64,000 nt of DNA from Comamonas testosteroni ATCC 11996. Its GTDB lineage: Bacteria > Pseudomonadota > Gammaproteobacteria > Burkholderiales > Burkholderiaceae_C. The notes below the pieces were generated by a model. The model was not told the DNA's origin, searched no databases, and worked only from the letters and a program-made list of their open reading frames with translations. Position numbers and translations under genes: made by a program. Location: positions 62,001 through 126,000 of the forward strand of contig NZ_AHIL01000011.1 of assembly GCF_000241525.1 (NCBI RefSeq), given 5' to 3'. Of this stretch, positions 16,759 through 24,841 are shown one piece after another (positions within the stretch are counted from its first letter, which is position 1; each line of letters starts with the position of its first letter).

Positions 16759-18567
16759 ATGACCATGCTCTCCCCCAGCCAAGTCATCGTTGTGGCCACG
16801 CCGGTCTTTTTTGCATTGATTGCCGTGGAATGGGCCGTCAGCCTCAGTCGCGGGCGCAATGCCTATGCGCTGGCCGATGCCATCAGCTCGCTGAACCTGG
16901 GCGTCCTGAGCCAGACCAGCGCCGTCTTCACCAAGCTGCTGACGCTGGGCATCTACACCGTCGTGGCCAGCCATGTGGCGCTGATCGAGGCCGATGCCTT
17001 CTGGCTCAGCCTGCCGGGCTGGCTGCTGGCCCTGCTGTTCTACGATCTCTGCTACTACTGGCTGCACCGCATGGGTCATGAAGTGGGCGTGCTCTGGGCC
17101 GCCCATGCCGTGCACCACCAAAGCCAGGCCTACAACCTCTCCACCGCGCTGCGCCAGACCAGCTCCGGCGCGCTGCTGGGCTGGATCTTCTATCTGCCCA
17201 TGGCCCTGGCCGGTGTGCCGCCGCTGGTGTTTGCCGTGGTCGGGCTGATCGATCTGCTCTACCAGTTCTGGGTGCATACCGAGCAGGTCAGGAAGCTGGG
17301 CTGGTTCGACCGCTGGTTCTGCGCGCCCAGCAATCACCGCGTGCACCATGCCGTCAACGAGCGCTATCTGGACCGCAACTATGGAGGCATTCTCATCGTC
17401 TGGGATCGGCTCTTCGGCACCTACAAGACCGAAGACGACGAGGAGCCCTGCGTCTACGGCACGCGCGGCCTGCTCAAGAGCTGGGACCCGCTGTGGGCCA
17501 ACTTCAGCGTCTACCGCCAGCTGGCGCATGACAGCTGGCACGCACGCAGCTGGATGGACAAGCTTCGCGTCTGGTTCAAGCCGCCGGGCTGGCGGCCGGC
17601 CGATGTGGCGCAGCGCTTTCCCAGGCCCGCCTTCGATCTGGACGAGCACCGCATCATCTATTCGCCCCCCATGAGCGCTGCGCTGCGCTGGTTTGCCGGC
17701 CTGCAGTTTGCGGCGCTGGTTGCGGGCACTTCGGTCTTTCTCTGGCATGCCGACCAGTCGCCGCTGGCCACCAATCTGATCTGGTTTGGCGTGCTGCTCA
17801 CCGGACAATGGGCTCTGGGCGCTGCCATGCAGGGACGCATCAGCCTGTGGCTGGCACTGATGCTGCAAAGCGGCTCACTGGCAACGGCCACGGCGGCGCT
17901 CGGTCTGCAGCCATGGCATTGGCTGTTCAAGCCCGCCACCATGGTTTTTGCTCTCATATGCATAGCTTCTTGCGCAAGTCATGCCTCGAAAACAATGCAA
18001 AACCTGCCTCAAAAGCATGTCTATCTGCTGCTGACAGCTATTGTTTTTTCCATGTCAGGCGATGTCTTCCTGATGCTGGACGGACAGTTGTCAACCAGTC
18101 TGTTCATTCCCGGCCTGGTCAGCTTTTTATTGGCCCATGTCTGCTACGTTGCGCTGTTCAGGCTTGATGTGGCCTGGTTTGCCGACCGCAGCGCACTGCT
18201 GCTGGTGGCCGCGATCGGCGCCGCCATGTATGTCTTTCTCTGGACCCATGGCCTGCCTGCCGCCCTGCGTCTGCCCGTGGCCGCCTATGTCGGCGTCATC
18301 GCCCTGATGGCGGCCCAGGCCTGGGGACGCTATCGCCAACTGCGCAGCCGCGCCGCACTGCTGAGCGCCCTGGGCGCCAGCTTTTTCATGCTCAGCGACT
18401 CCATTCTGGCCATCAACCGTTTTGTGCAGCCGCTGCCCTGGTCGTCGGTGAGCGTGCTCGGCAGCTATTACGCCGCGCAGGCCCTGATTGTCTGGGGCTG
18501 TGTGCGCCAATGGGCCGAGCCCGCAACCCGCCAGGCCCCGGCACAATTGCAACTGAAAGCCACCTAG
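16759..18567 (+). CDS. sterol desaturase/alkylglycerol monooxygenase-like domain fused to YhhN/TMEM86 domain
   Basis: A 602-aa polytopic membrane protein with two recognisable halves. Residues about 1-310 form a fatty-acid-hydroxylase/sterol-desaturase unit with its di-iron histidine boxes: HRMGH near 103, HAVHH near 117, NHRVHH near 192. The closest known architecture is alkylglycerol monooxygenase, which cleaves ether lipids. Residues about 350-597 match YhhN/TMEM86 (lysoplasmalogenase): FKPATMV, SMSGDVFLML, the GASFFMLSDSILAINRF block and YYAAQALIVWG. Both activities would act on ether-linked or plasmalogen-type lipids, or on host or environmental ether lipids. The gene stands alone, followed at once by the mgt promoter. 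Confidence 0.82.
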   Translation: MTMLSPSQVIVVATPVFFALIAVEWAVSLSRGRNAYALADAISSLNLGVLSQTSAVFTKLLTLGIYTVVASHVALIEADAFWLSLPGWLLALLFYDLCYYWLHRMGHEVGVLWAAHAVHHQSQAYNLSTALRQTSSGALLGWIFYLPMALAGVPPLVFAVVGLIDLLYQFWVHTEQVRKLGWFDRWFCAPSNHRVHHAVNERYLDRNYGGILIVWDRLFGTYKTEDDEEPCVYGTRGLLKSWDPLWANFSVYRQLAHDSWHARSWMDKLRVWFKPPGWRPADVAQRFPRPAFDLDEHRIIYSPPMSAALRWFAGLQFAALVAGTSVFLWHADQSPLATNLIWFGVLLTGQWALGAAMQGRISLWLALMLQSGSLATATAALGLQPWHWLFKPATMVFALICIASCASHASKTMQNLPQKHVYLLLTAIVFSMSGDVFLMLDGQLSTSLFIPGLVSFLLAHVCYVALFRLDVAWFADRSALLLVAAIGAAMYVFLWTHGLPAALRLPVAAYVGVIALMAAQAWGRYRQLRSRAALLSALGASFFMLSDSILAINRFVQPLPWSSVSVLGSYYAAQALIVWGCVRQWAEPATRQAPAQLQLKAT

Positions 18568-18569
18568 GG

Positions 18570-18599
18570 TTGACCCTTGGACCGGTCTCGACCGATAAT
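18570..18599 (+). promoter_or_regulatory. strong sigma70-type promoter of the mgt operon
   Basis: TTGACC (18570-18575), an 18-bp spacer and GATAAT (18594-18599) give a near-consensus sigma70 promoter just 3 bp after the preceding stop codon. Transcription would begin near 18606, about 1.1 kb upstream of mgtA, leaving a long leader. No PhoP box was recognised next to it. Assignment to the mgt genes follows from co-orientation and the absence of a terminator with T-run before mgtA. Confidence 0.65.
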
Positions 18600-18628
18600 C
18601 GGCAGATCGCAATTTCAGGAGTCCCCAC

Positions 18629-18694
18629 GTGGACAGTGCCAGTTCAACCAGTGATTTATCGCACGCCGCAATGGCTGCGAAGCTGGCCGACTGA
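18629..18694 (+). CDS. 21-codon leader ORF at the start of the mgt transcript
   Basis: A short ORF begins with GTG behind an AGGAG site (spacing about 7 nt) and encodes MDSASSTSDLSHAAMAAKLAD. It starts about 23 nt after the predicted transcription start. A 7-bp hairpin begins 2 nt after its stop codon. The peptide has no proline run and no known match that I can recall. Its placement between a promoter and a hairpin is typical of a cis-acting leader peptide, but expression has not been shown. Confidence 0.5.
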   Translation: MDSASSTSDLSHAAMAAKLAD

Positions 18695-18696
18695 CA

Positions 18697-18811
18697 GACT
18701 CCCCCGGATCGGGAGTCGTCATCGACCGCCCCGCATCCCTTGCCCCGCGCCCCTCGCAACTTGCTGTTTGGCTTCCCGACGTTCGGGGCGGCCTGCCGTG
18801 CACAGCACGGC
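18697..18811 (+). promoter_or_regulatory. structured, C-rich leader (hairpins plus candidate Rho-loading segment)
   Basis: Directly after the 21-codon ORF come a GACTCCC/GGGAGTC hairpin (18697-18717), a segment rich in C and poor in G (29 C and 12 G in 18721-18780), and a GCCGTGC/GCACGGC hairpin (18795-18811). C-rich, G-poor RNA that is untranslated is the hallmark of Rho utilisation sites, and enterobacterial mgtA leaders are known to end by Rho at high magnesium. Function here is inferred from composition and position. Confidence 0.4.
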
Positions 18812-18956
18812 TAGAGCCCTCAAGCTCGCAAGCTCTGCTCATCACTGAGTTTTCGCGCCGCCAACCGCTCCGGCTTTCCGTCGGTTCATGGTCGCGCCAA
18901 AACGTTTGTGCCGCGCTGCCGCCTGGCCCGCTCCCTCAACCAATGAGGAGAACGCC

Positions 18957-19154
18957 ATGAGCAACCGCCTGACCCGCACTCTGCACCAGCTGCGCCCCCT
19001 GCTGCTGCGCGCCCGCGCCACGCCCCACCAGGCAGCGCCCGCCGCACCGGCAGCCTTGCCGCAAGCGCTGGAACAGACGCTGGAACTCGATGCACTGACC
19101 AGCTGGCCCACGCATCGCATCCGCAGCTATCTGAGCAGCCGCAACGTGCGCTGA
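18957..19154 (+). CDS. uncharacterised 65-aa basic protein in the mgt leader
   Basis: A small ORF with a good ribosome site (GAGGAG, 7 nt before ATG). The protein starts MSNRLTRTLHQLRPLLLRAR, has an Ala/Pro-rich middle, and ends RIRSYLSSRNVR. It is basic, has no signal peptide and no clear membrane helix. I do not recognise the family. It lies on the predicted mgt transcript before the MgtL-like ORF. Its length, codon use and ribosome site support a real gene over a chance ORF, but homologues would have to confirm this. A role linked to magnesium transport is suggested only by position. Confidence 0.55.
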   Translation: MSNRLTRTLHQLRPLLLRARATPHQAAPAAPAALPQALEQTLELDALTSWPTHRIRSYLSSRNVR

Positions 19155-19215
19155 GCCGCCTCGTCGCGGACCGGCTCCGGCCCGTATTTCATTCACTTTC
19201 AACCAAGGAACACGT

Positions 19216-19341
19216 ATGGATCCCGACCCTAGTCGATCTTGCAGCGCGCCCCGTGCGGCGCGCTGTCAAGCCATTGGCCTGCGTGTGACCCTGATGGCTG
19301 CGCGCAGGGACTGGAACCCCGTCCCGGGGCTGGACGCCTGA
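19216..19341 (+). CDS. MgtL-like leader peptide ORF (starts MDPDP)
   Basis: A 41-codon ORF with an AAGGA ribosome site 7 nt before ATG. It begins MDPDPSRSC; the E. coli mgtA leader peptide MgtL begins MEPDPTP and the Salmonella one MDPEPTP. In those organisms the alternating acidic/proline start destabilises the translating ribosome when magnesium is low, and early release raises mgtA expression. Here an 8-bp hairpin with arms AGCGCGCC and GGCGCGCT lies inside the ORF from codon 10 on. The remainder is Arg/Ala-rich and longer than the 17 codons of MgtL. Position upstream of mgtA fits the same role. Homology of such short peptides cannot be proved by eye. Confidence 0.6.
   Translation: MDPDPSRSCSAPRAARCQAIGLRVTLMAARRDWNPVPGLDA
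19243..19264 (+). promoter_or_regulatory. GC hairpin inside the MgtL-like ORF
   Basis: A perfect 8-bp stem (AGCGCGCC, 6-nt loop, GGCGCGCT) lies 27-48 nt after the leader ATG. A ribosome translating the leader would melt it, while early ribosome drop-off would let it form. It could therefore act as the switch element, or could slow the ribosome over the MDPDP codons. Confidence 0.45.
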
Positions 19342-19389
19342 TGCAGTAGCAGCGGCGGGCAGCTCCCGGGTCACCCAAGGAGTATGCCC

Positions 19390-19713
19390 ATGCAACGCCT
19401 CGCCTGGCTGCGCGTGCTGCAACGCAGCCGCCCCGCCCCCCGCCTCGATGACACCACCCGCCACCATGGCCTGACCCATGCCGTGAGCTCGGCACTGAGC
19501 GAGCGCCGCACCGACGTGCTGCGCCACCTGGTCGACCGCCATGCAGCGCCCCTCATGGCCAGCGCCATGGCCAATCTGAGCATCCGCCAGCGCGCCGATG
19601 CGCTGTCGCTGCTGACCCGCGAGCAGCGCAGCCGCATCGACAACCAGTTGCGCGCCGGCCAGGCGCAGCAGCCCTGGAGGCGATTCTGCATCTCCGGCAA
19701 GACACTGCACTGA
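19390..19713 (+). CDS. uncharacterised 107-aa protein upstream of mgtA
   Basis: A small protein starting at ATG 19390 with AAGGAG about 8 nt upstream; the in-frame ATG at 19384 is too close to that site. The product is basic and probably mostly helical: QRLAWLRVLQRSRPAPRLDD, then segments such as HAVSSALSERRTDVLRHLVDRH and MANLSIRQRADALSLLTREQRSRIDNQL, with amphipathic spacing. No signal peptide or membrane span is apparent. I do not recognise it. It ends 12 bp before the mgtA start with an AGGAGG in the gap, so it is almost certainly co-translated with mgtA and may assist or regulate the pump. Confidence 0.7.
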   Translation: MQRLAWLRVLQRSRPAPRLDDTTRHHGLTHAVSSALSERRTDVLRHLVDRHAAPLMASAMANLSIRQRADALSLLTREQRSRIDNQLRAGQAQQPWRRFCISGKTLH

Positions 19714-19725
19714 CAGGAGGCCGTG

Positions 19726-22473
19726 ATGCAAACCCTCAAAAACCTGTTCCGTGCCTTCTTGCACAGCCACCGCCTGGCCGGCCTTTTCGGGCGTCGGCCG
19801 ATGCCCGCTGGCGGCCCCTCCACCGCCGTCACCGTGCCACCGGCACAGGTACAGGCCCTGCAATCCGCCGCCTGCAGCCCCGTGGCTGCGCTGCTGCAGC
19901 AGCTGGACACATCGAGCCGGGGCCTGAGCCCCGAGCAGGCCCGGCAGCGCCAGCTGCGCCATGGGCCCAACGAGGTGGCGCATGAAAAGCCGCTGCCCGC
20001 ATGGCAGCACCTGTGGCATTGCTACCGCAACCCCTTCAACCTGCTGCTGACGCTGCTGGCCGTGGTCTCCTATGTCACCGAGGACGAAAAGGCCACCATC
20101 GTCATCGCAAGCATGGTGCTGCTGTCCACACTGCTGCGCTTCGTGCAGGAGGGTCGCTCCCGGCGCGCCGCCGCGCGCCTGCAGGCCCTGGTCAGCAACC
20201 GCGTCACCGTGCGCCGCAGACCCGATGCACAGGCCGCAGACTTTCGCGACAGCGGCGGCGGCCATGACGCCTCGCTGTCCGAGCTGCCCATGCGCGAGCT
20301 GGTGCCCGGAGACATCGTGGCCCTGTCGGCCGGCGACATGATCCCGGCCGACTGCCGCCTGCTGTCCGCCAAGGACCTGTTCGTGAGCCAGGCAGCCATG
20401 ACCGGCGAATCGCTGCCCGTGGAAAAGGATGCGCGTACCCTGGCTGCCCTGCAGGCGGGCCAGTTGCTGGAAGCCGGTAACCTGCTCTTCATGGGAACCA
20501 ATGTGGTCTCGGGCTCGGCCATGGCCGTGGTCGTCGCCACGGGCAACCAGACCTATTTCGGCACGCTGGCAGCGCGCATCACGCACCAGGACCGCACGGC
20601 CACCGCCTTCGAGCAGGGCGTGAACAGCGTCAGCTGGCTGCTGATCCGCTTCGCGGCCGTGATGGTGCCCGTGGTGCTGTTCATCAACGGCTACACCAAG
20701 GGCGACTGGGGCGAGGCCTTTTTGTTCGCGCTGTCGGTGGCCGTGGGCCTGACGCCCGAGATGCTGCCCATGATCGTCACCTCCACGCTGGCCAAGGGTG
20801 CCGTGGTGCTGTCGCGCCAGAAGGTGATGGTCAAGCGCCTGGACGCGATCCAGAACTTCGGCGCCATGGACGTGCTGTGCACCGACAAGACCGGCACGCT
20901 GACCCAGGACCGCATCGCGCTGGAGCGCCACACCGATGTGCAGGGCCGCCCCAGCAACGAGGTGCTGCAGTTCGCCTACCTCAACAGCTACTACCAGACC
21001 GGGCTCAAGAACCTGCTGGACCGTGCCGTGCTCGAGCATGTGGAGCTGCGCACCCGGCTGCATGTCAACGAGGACTACCGCAAGGTCGACGAAATCCCCT
21101 TCGACTTCCAGCGCCGGCGCATGTCCGTGGTGGTAGCCGAGCGCGACCATCACCATGAGCTGATCTGCAAGGGCGCGGTCGAGGAAATCCTGCAGGTCTG
21201 CACACATATTCGAGACAGCGGGAGCGACGGTGACACGCGGCTGCCGCTCACGCCCGAGCGCCGCGAACAGGTGCGTGCCGTCACCGAAGGCCTCAACAGC
21301 GAGGGGCTGCGCGTGGTGGCCGTGGCCATGAAGGAAGTTGCGCCCGACAAGAACACCTACGGCATCGCAGACGAGTCCGGACTGACCCTGATCGGCTACG
21401 TGGCCTTTCTCGACCCGCCCAAGGAATCCACCCAGGCAGCCATTGCTGCGCTGCTGCAGCATGGTGTGACGGTCAAGGTGCTGACGGGCGACAACGAGCT
21501 GGTGGCACGCAAGGTCTGCCGCGACGTGGGTCTGCAGGTGGACGAGGCGATTGTCGGCAACGACATCGAAGCCATGGACGAGGAGCAGCTGCGCCGCACC
21601 GTGGAGTCACACCTGCTGTTCGCCCGCCTGACGCCGCTGCACAAGGAACGCATCGTGCGTGCGCTGCGCGCCAACGGTCATGTCACGGGCTTCATGGGCG
21701 ATGGCATCAATGACGCGCCCGCGCTTCGCGCCGCCGATATCGGCATCAGCGTCGACAGCGGCGTGGACATCGCCCGCGAAGCGGCCGACATCATCTTGCT
21801 GGAGAAAAGCCTGATGGTGCTGGAGCAGGGCGTACTCGAAGGACGCCGCACCTTCAGCAATATGCTCAAGTACATCCGCATGACGGCCAGCTCCAACTTC
21901 GGCAACGTGTTCTCGGTGCTGATTGCCTCGGCCTTCATCCCCTTTCTGCCCATGCTGCCCATGCAGCTGCTGATGCAGAACCTGCTGTACGACCTGTCGC
22001 AGATCGCCATTCCCTTCGACAACGTGGACGAGGAAATGGTCGCGCGGCCGCTGCGCTGGAACCCTCAGGACCTGGGTCGCTTCATGCTCTTCTTCGGCCC
22101 CATCAGCTCGCTGTTCGACGTGCTCACCTTCGCGCTGATGTGGTTCGTCTTCCATGCCAGCACGGCCGCACAGCAAAGCCTGTTCCAATCGGGCTGGTTC
22201 GTGGTGGGGCTGCTGACGCAGACGCTGATCGTGCACATGATCCGCACGCCCAGGATTCCCTTTGTGCAAAGCCGTGCATCCTGGCCCTTGCTGGCCGCCA
22301 CGGCGGCCATCATGGCCATAGGCATCTTCCTGCCCATGGGCCCGCTGGCCGGACATTTCAAGCTGCAGGCCCTGCCGCTCGGCTATTTCCCATGGCTCAT
22401 CGTCATATTGCTGGCCTATGCTGTGCTGACCACGCTGCTCAAGCGCGTCTATATCCGCAAGTACGGCTGGTGA
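19726..22473 (+). CDS. mgtA: magnesium-translocating P-type ATPase
   Basis: A 915-aa P3B-type ATPase that imports Mg2+ into the cytoplasm with ATP hydrolysis. Visible are the actuator motif AAMTGESLPVEKD, the phosphorylated aspartate in CTDKTGTLTQD near residue 385, LTGDNELVARKV, the hinge GFMGDGINDAPALRAADIGISVDSG, and C-terminal helices containing LLMQNLLYDLSQIAIPFDNVDEEMV, a segment typical of MgtA/MgtB. Start ATG 19726 sits 5 nt after AGGAGG; GTG 19723 is less well spaced. The long leader with an MgtL-like ORF and the mgtC gene downstream mark this as the magnesium-starvation operon. Confidence 0.95.
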   Translation: MQTLKNLFRAFLHSHRLAGLFGRRPMPAGGPSTAVTVPPAQVQALQSAACSPVAALLQQLDTSSRGLSPEQARQRQLRHGPNEVAHEKPLPAWQHLWHCYRNPFNLLLTLLAVVSYVTEDEKATIVIASMVLLSTLLRFVQEGRSRRAAARLQALVSNRVTVRRRPDAQAADFRDSGGGHDASLSELPMRELVPGDIVALSAGDMIPADCRLLSAKDLFVSQAAMTGESLPVEKDARTLAALQAGQLLEAGNLLFMGTNVVSGSAMAVVVATGNQTYFGTLAARITHQDRTATAFEQGVNSVSWLLIRFAAVMVPVVLFINGYTKGDWGEAFLFALSVAVGLTPEMLPMIVTSTLAKGAVVLSRQKVMVKRLDAIQNFGAMDVLCTDKTGTLTQDRIALERHTDVQGRPSNEVLQFAYLNSYYQTGLKNLLDRAVLEHVELRTRLHVNEDYRKVDEIPFDFQRRRMSVVVAERDHHHELICKGAVEEILQVCTHIRDSGSDGDTRLPLTPERREQVRAVTEGLNSEGLRVVAVAMKEVAPDKNTYGIADESGLTLIGYVAFLDPPKESTQAAIAALLQHGVTVKVLTGDNELVARKVCRDVGLQVDEAIVGNDIEAMDEEQLRRTVESHLLFARLTPLHKERIVRALRANGHVTGFMGDGINDAPALRAADIGISVDSGVDIAREAADIILLEKSLMVLEQGVLEGRRTFSNMLKYIRMTASSNFGNVFSVLIASAFIPFLPMLPMQLLMQNLLYDLSQIAIPFDNVDEEMVARPLRWNPQDLGRFMLFFGPISSLFDVLTFALMWFVFHASTAAQQSLFQSGWFVVGLLTQTLIVHMIRTPRIPFVQSRASWPLLAATAAIMAIGIFLPMGPLAGHFKLQALPLGYFPWLIVILLAYAVLTTLLKRVYIRKYGW

Positions 22474-22488
22474 GCACCTGGCCGCTTC

Positions 22489-22512
22489 GCGTCTGCCCTG
22501 CGGGGCAGACGC
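22489..22512 (+). promoter_or_regulatory. 10-bp hairpin between mgtA and mgtC
   Basis: A perfect stem with arms GCGTCTGCCC and GGGCAGACGC and a 4-nt loop lies 15 nt after the mgtA stop. There is no T-run, so it is less likely a full terminator than a processing or attenuation hairpin that sets the ratio of MgtA to MgtC. Confidence 0.55.
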
Positions 22513-22578
22513 GCCAACCCGGGCCGCATGTTTCATGAACCCAGACACCGCTCCATAAGCAATAACAATCGGAACTTC

Positions 22579-23298
22579 ATGCAATCCCTACAGAACTTCA
22601 ATCTGCTCGCCACGCTGAACACGGTGCTGTGCCTTGTCGTGGCCTTTGTCTGCGGCAGCATCATCGGCCTGGAGCGCCAGATACGCCAGCGCACGGCGGG
22701 CCTGCGCACCAATACCCTGGTCGCCGTGGGCGCGGCCGTGTTCGTCGACCTGGCCATGCGCGTCTCGGGAGCGGACGGCGCCACGCGTGTCATCTCCTAT
22801 GTGGTTTCGGGCGTGGGCTTTCTGGGCGCGGGCGCCATCATGAAGGAAGGCGCCAACATCACGGGACTGAACACCGCCGCCACGTTGTGGGGCTCGGCCG
22901 CGGTGGGCGCCTGCGCGGGAGCGGGTCTGCTGCCCGAGGCCGGCATTGCCACCCTGTTCGTGCTGGCCAGCAACACCTTGCTGCGCCCCGTGGTCAACTA
23001 CATCAACCGCCACCCCGTGGCCGAGCATGCCAGCGAGGCCACCTACTATGTCTATGTGATCTGCGGCCAGCAAGCCCAGGCCGATGTGCGCGAGGGCATG
23101 CAGGAGCTGCTGGAGGCGGCCAACTACCCGGTTCGCGCAGTCGAAAAGCACGAGATCCCGCCGCACAACACCGAAATCGAGGCCGAGCTGTTCGCCACGG
23201 CCGTGCATGCCGAGGAGCTGGACCAGGTGGTCACGCAGATCGAAGCCTTGCCCGGCGTGCTGCAGGCCTTCTGGAACGCCGGACCGCAGAATAATTGA
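22579..23298 (+). CDS. mgtC: MgtC/SapB-family protein
   Basis: A 239-aa MgtC-family inner-membrane protein. In pathogens MgtC inhibits the F1Fo ATP synthase and supports growth at low magnesium. The N-terminal membrane part shows the signature GSIIGLERQIRQRTAGLRTNTLVAVGAA (about residues 27-55) and VSGVGFLGAGAIMKEGANITGLNTAATLW. The C-terminal soluble part of about 90 residues is ACT-like in other members. ATG 22579 was chosen because it places the first membrane helix normally; no strong ribosome site precedes it, and 22528 is an alternative. It is the last gene of the mgt operon. Confidence 0.9.
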   Translation: MQSLQNFNLLATLNTVLCLVVAFVCGSIIGLERQIRQRTAGLRTNTLVAVGAAVFVDLAMRVSGADGATRVISYVVSGVGFLGAGAIMKEGANITGLNTAATLWGSAAVGACAGAGLLPEAGIATLFVLASNTLLRPVVNYINRHPVAEHASEATYYVYVICGQQAQADVREGMQELLEAANYPVRAVEKHEIPPHNTEIEAELFATAVHAEELDQVVTQIEALPGVLQAFWNAGPQNN

Positions 23299-23299
23299 C

Positions 23300-23569
23300 C
23301 CCCTGAGCCGCTGCGCGGCCTCCCCCAAGGGGGACGACGCCCTCGCCGCGAGGCGGCTCTTGCTCGGCGTCTCTGGCCTTGACCGTGCTTTAACGACGCA
23401 GTGCTGCTTGAACCGCCGAATCGTCGCCGGGAGCCAGGCCCTGAGCCGCTACGCGGCTTCCCGTTGCACGTCGCCCCCAAGGGGGACGACGCCCTCGCCT
23501 AGGCGGCCCCGCCTGGGCGGCCCCGCTGCGAGGCGGCTCTTGCTCGGCGTCTCTGGCCTTGGCCGTGCC
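23300..23569. repeat. two copies of a GC-rich palindromic repeat
   Basis: The 304-bp space between mgtC and ruvB holds no gene. Two related units run from about 23300 to 23388 and 23439 to 23569. Both open CCCTGAGCCGCT(G/A)CGCGGC, contain CCCAAGGGGGACGACGCCCTCGC and end GAGGCGGCTCTTGCTCGGC followed by GTCTCTGGCCTT. The second unit carries extra GC-rich sequence after its first third and in its middle. Internal CCCCC/GGGGG and GCCGC/GCGGC arms can form hairpins. This resembles the dispersed palindromic elements common between convergent genes in Comamonadaceae, where they may also end transcription. Confidence 0.8.
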
Positions 23570-23602
23570 AGTTCTTGGCCACGCCGGTTTTAGCGGCAGC
23601 GC

Positions 23603-24700
23603 TTACGTGGCCGAATCGTCTGCGGGGGCCTGCAGGCCCAGATGGCGGTAGGCGGCCTGCGTGGCCATGCGCCCGCGCGGCGTGCGCTGCAAAAAGCCCT
23701 GCTGGATCAGATAGGGCTCGATCACATCCTCGATGGTGCCCGACTCTTCGCCGATGCTCGCCGCGATGTTGTCGAGGCCAACCGGGCCGCCATCGAAGCG
23801 ATGCACCACGGCTTCGAGCAGCTTGCGGTCCATGATGTCAAAGCCCTGAGGGTCCACATCGAGCATGGCCAGCGCCTTGTCGGCAATCTCGCGCGTGATG
23901 CGGCCGTCGCCCTTGACATCGGCATAGTCGCGCACGCGGCGCAGCAGACGGTTGGCGATACGCGGCGTGCCGCGCGAGCGGCGCGCAATCTCGAAACAGC
24001 CTTCCTCGTCAATCGGGGCATTGAGCAAGCCTGCGCTGCGCTTGACGATGCGTGAGAGTTCCTCGGAGCTGTAGAACTCCAGCCGCGCCACGATGCCGAA
24101 GCGATCGCGCAGCGGATTGGTGAGCATGCCGGCGCGCGTGGTTGCCCCCACCAGCGTGAAGGGCTGCAGGTCAAGCTTGATGGAGCGTGCGGCCGGGCCT
24201 TCGCCGATCATGATGTCGATCTGATAGTCCTCCAGCGCCGGATAGAGGATTTCCTCGACCACCGGACTCAGGCGGTGAATCTCGTCGATGAACAGCACAT
24301 CGTTGGGCTCGAGATTGGTGAGCAGCGCCGCCAGATCCTTGGGTTTTTCCAGCACCGGACCGCTGGTCTGGCGCAGGTTCACGCCCAGCTCCGCCGCGAT
24401 GATGTGGGACAGCGTGGTCTTGCCCAGGCCTGGCGGGCCGAACAGCAGCACATGATCGAGGGCCTCGCTGCGCTTTTTGGCGGCGCCGATAAAGATCTCG
24501 AGCTGCTCGCGCGCCTTGGCCTGGCCCACATATTCGTCGAGCTGCTTGGGACGCAGGGCGCGCTCCAGCGCCTCTTCGCCCTGGGACGAATGCCCGGCCG
24601 AGACCATGCGCGGCGCAGCCGCCTCGGGGTCGGCGGCCGCGCTTCTGGCCTTGCGTGCAGGTGCGGGGCTGGCCGCAAATTCGTCCACATGAATCGTCAT
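23603..24700 (-). CDS. ruvB: Holliday junction branch migration helicase RuvB
   Basis: A 365-aa AAA+ motor of the RuvAB complex, which drives branch migration of Holliday junctions. Walker [13 protein letters not shown], Walker B DEIHRLSP, sensor [18 protein letters not shown] and the C-terminal winged-helix region FLQRTPRGR are all present. The start at 24700 (MTIHVDEF) was chosen; open frame continues upstream but runs through unlike sequence antisense to the peroxiredoxin. About 20 extra N-terminal residues precede the usual start of homologous sequence. Unusually, ruvA is 2.3 kb away rather than adjacent. Confidence 0.95.
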   Translation of the reverse strand: MTIHVDEFAASPAPARKARSAAADPEAAAPRMVSAGHSSQGEEALERALRPKQLDEYVGQAKAREQLEIFIGAAKKRSEALDHVLLFGPPGLGKTTLSHIIAAELGVNLRQTSGPVLEKPKDLAALLTNLEPNDVLFIDEIHRLSPVVEEILYPALEDYQIDIMIGEGPAARSIKLDLQPFTLVGATTRAGMLTNPLRDRFGIVARLEFYSSEELSRIVKRSAGLLNAPIDEEGCFEIARRSRGTPRIANRLLRRVRDYADVKGDGRITREIADKALAMLDVDPQGFDIMDRKLLEAVVHRFDGGPVGLDNIAASIGEESGTIEDVIEPYLIQQGFLQRTPRGRMATQAAYRHLGLQAPADDSAT

Positions 24701-24841
24701 GGCGGCAATTGTGCCCCAAGCCAGGTCGGAGCACTGATCAAAAATACAGGGGAAAACAAAATCCCACAGTTGCAGCTCCCACATTGATGGCCGGCCCCGG
24801 GCTTTGCGCACAATGGCGGCAAAGACCTCAGGAGATTTTTC

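Noticed and set aside
17940..18050. Possible dispersed repeat inside the YhhN-like domain
   Set aside because: Only short matches such as GACAGCTATTG are shared with the other copies, and the encoded residues fit the YhhN family, so ordinary coding sequence is likelier.
19189..21462. A 757-codon open frame on the minus strand opposite mgtA
   Set aside because: The protein is His/Gln/Gly-rich without motifs and lies wholly across mgtA and its leader; a shadow of high-GC coding sequence.
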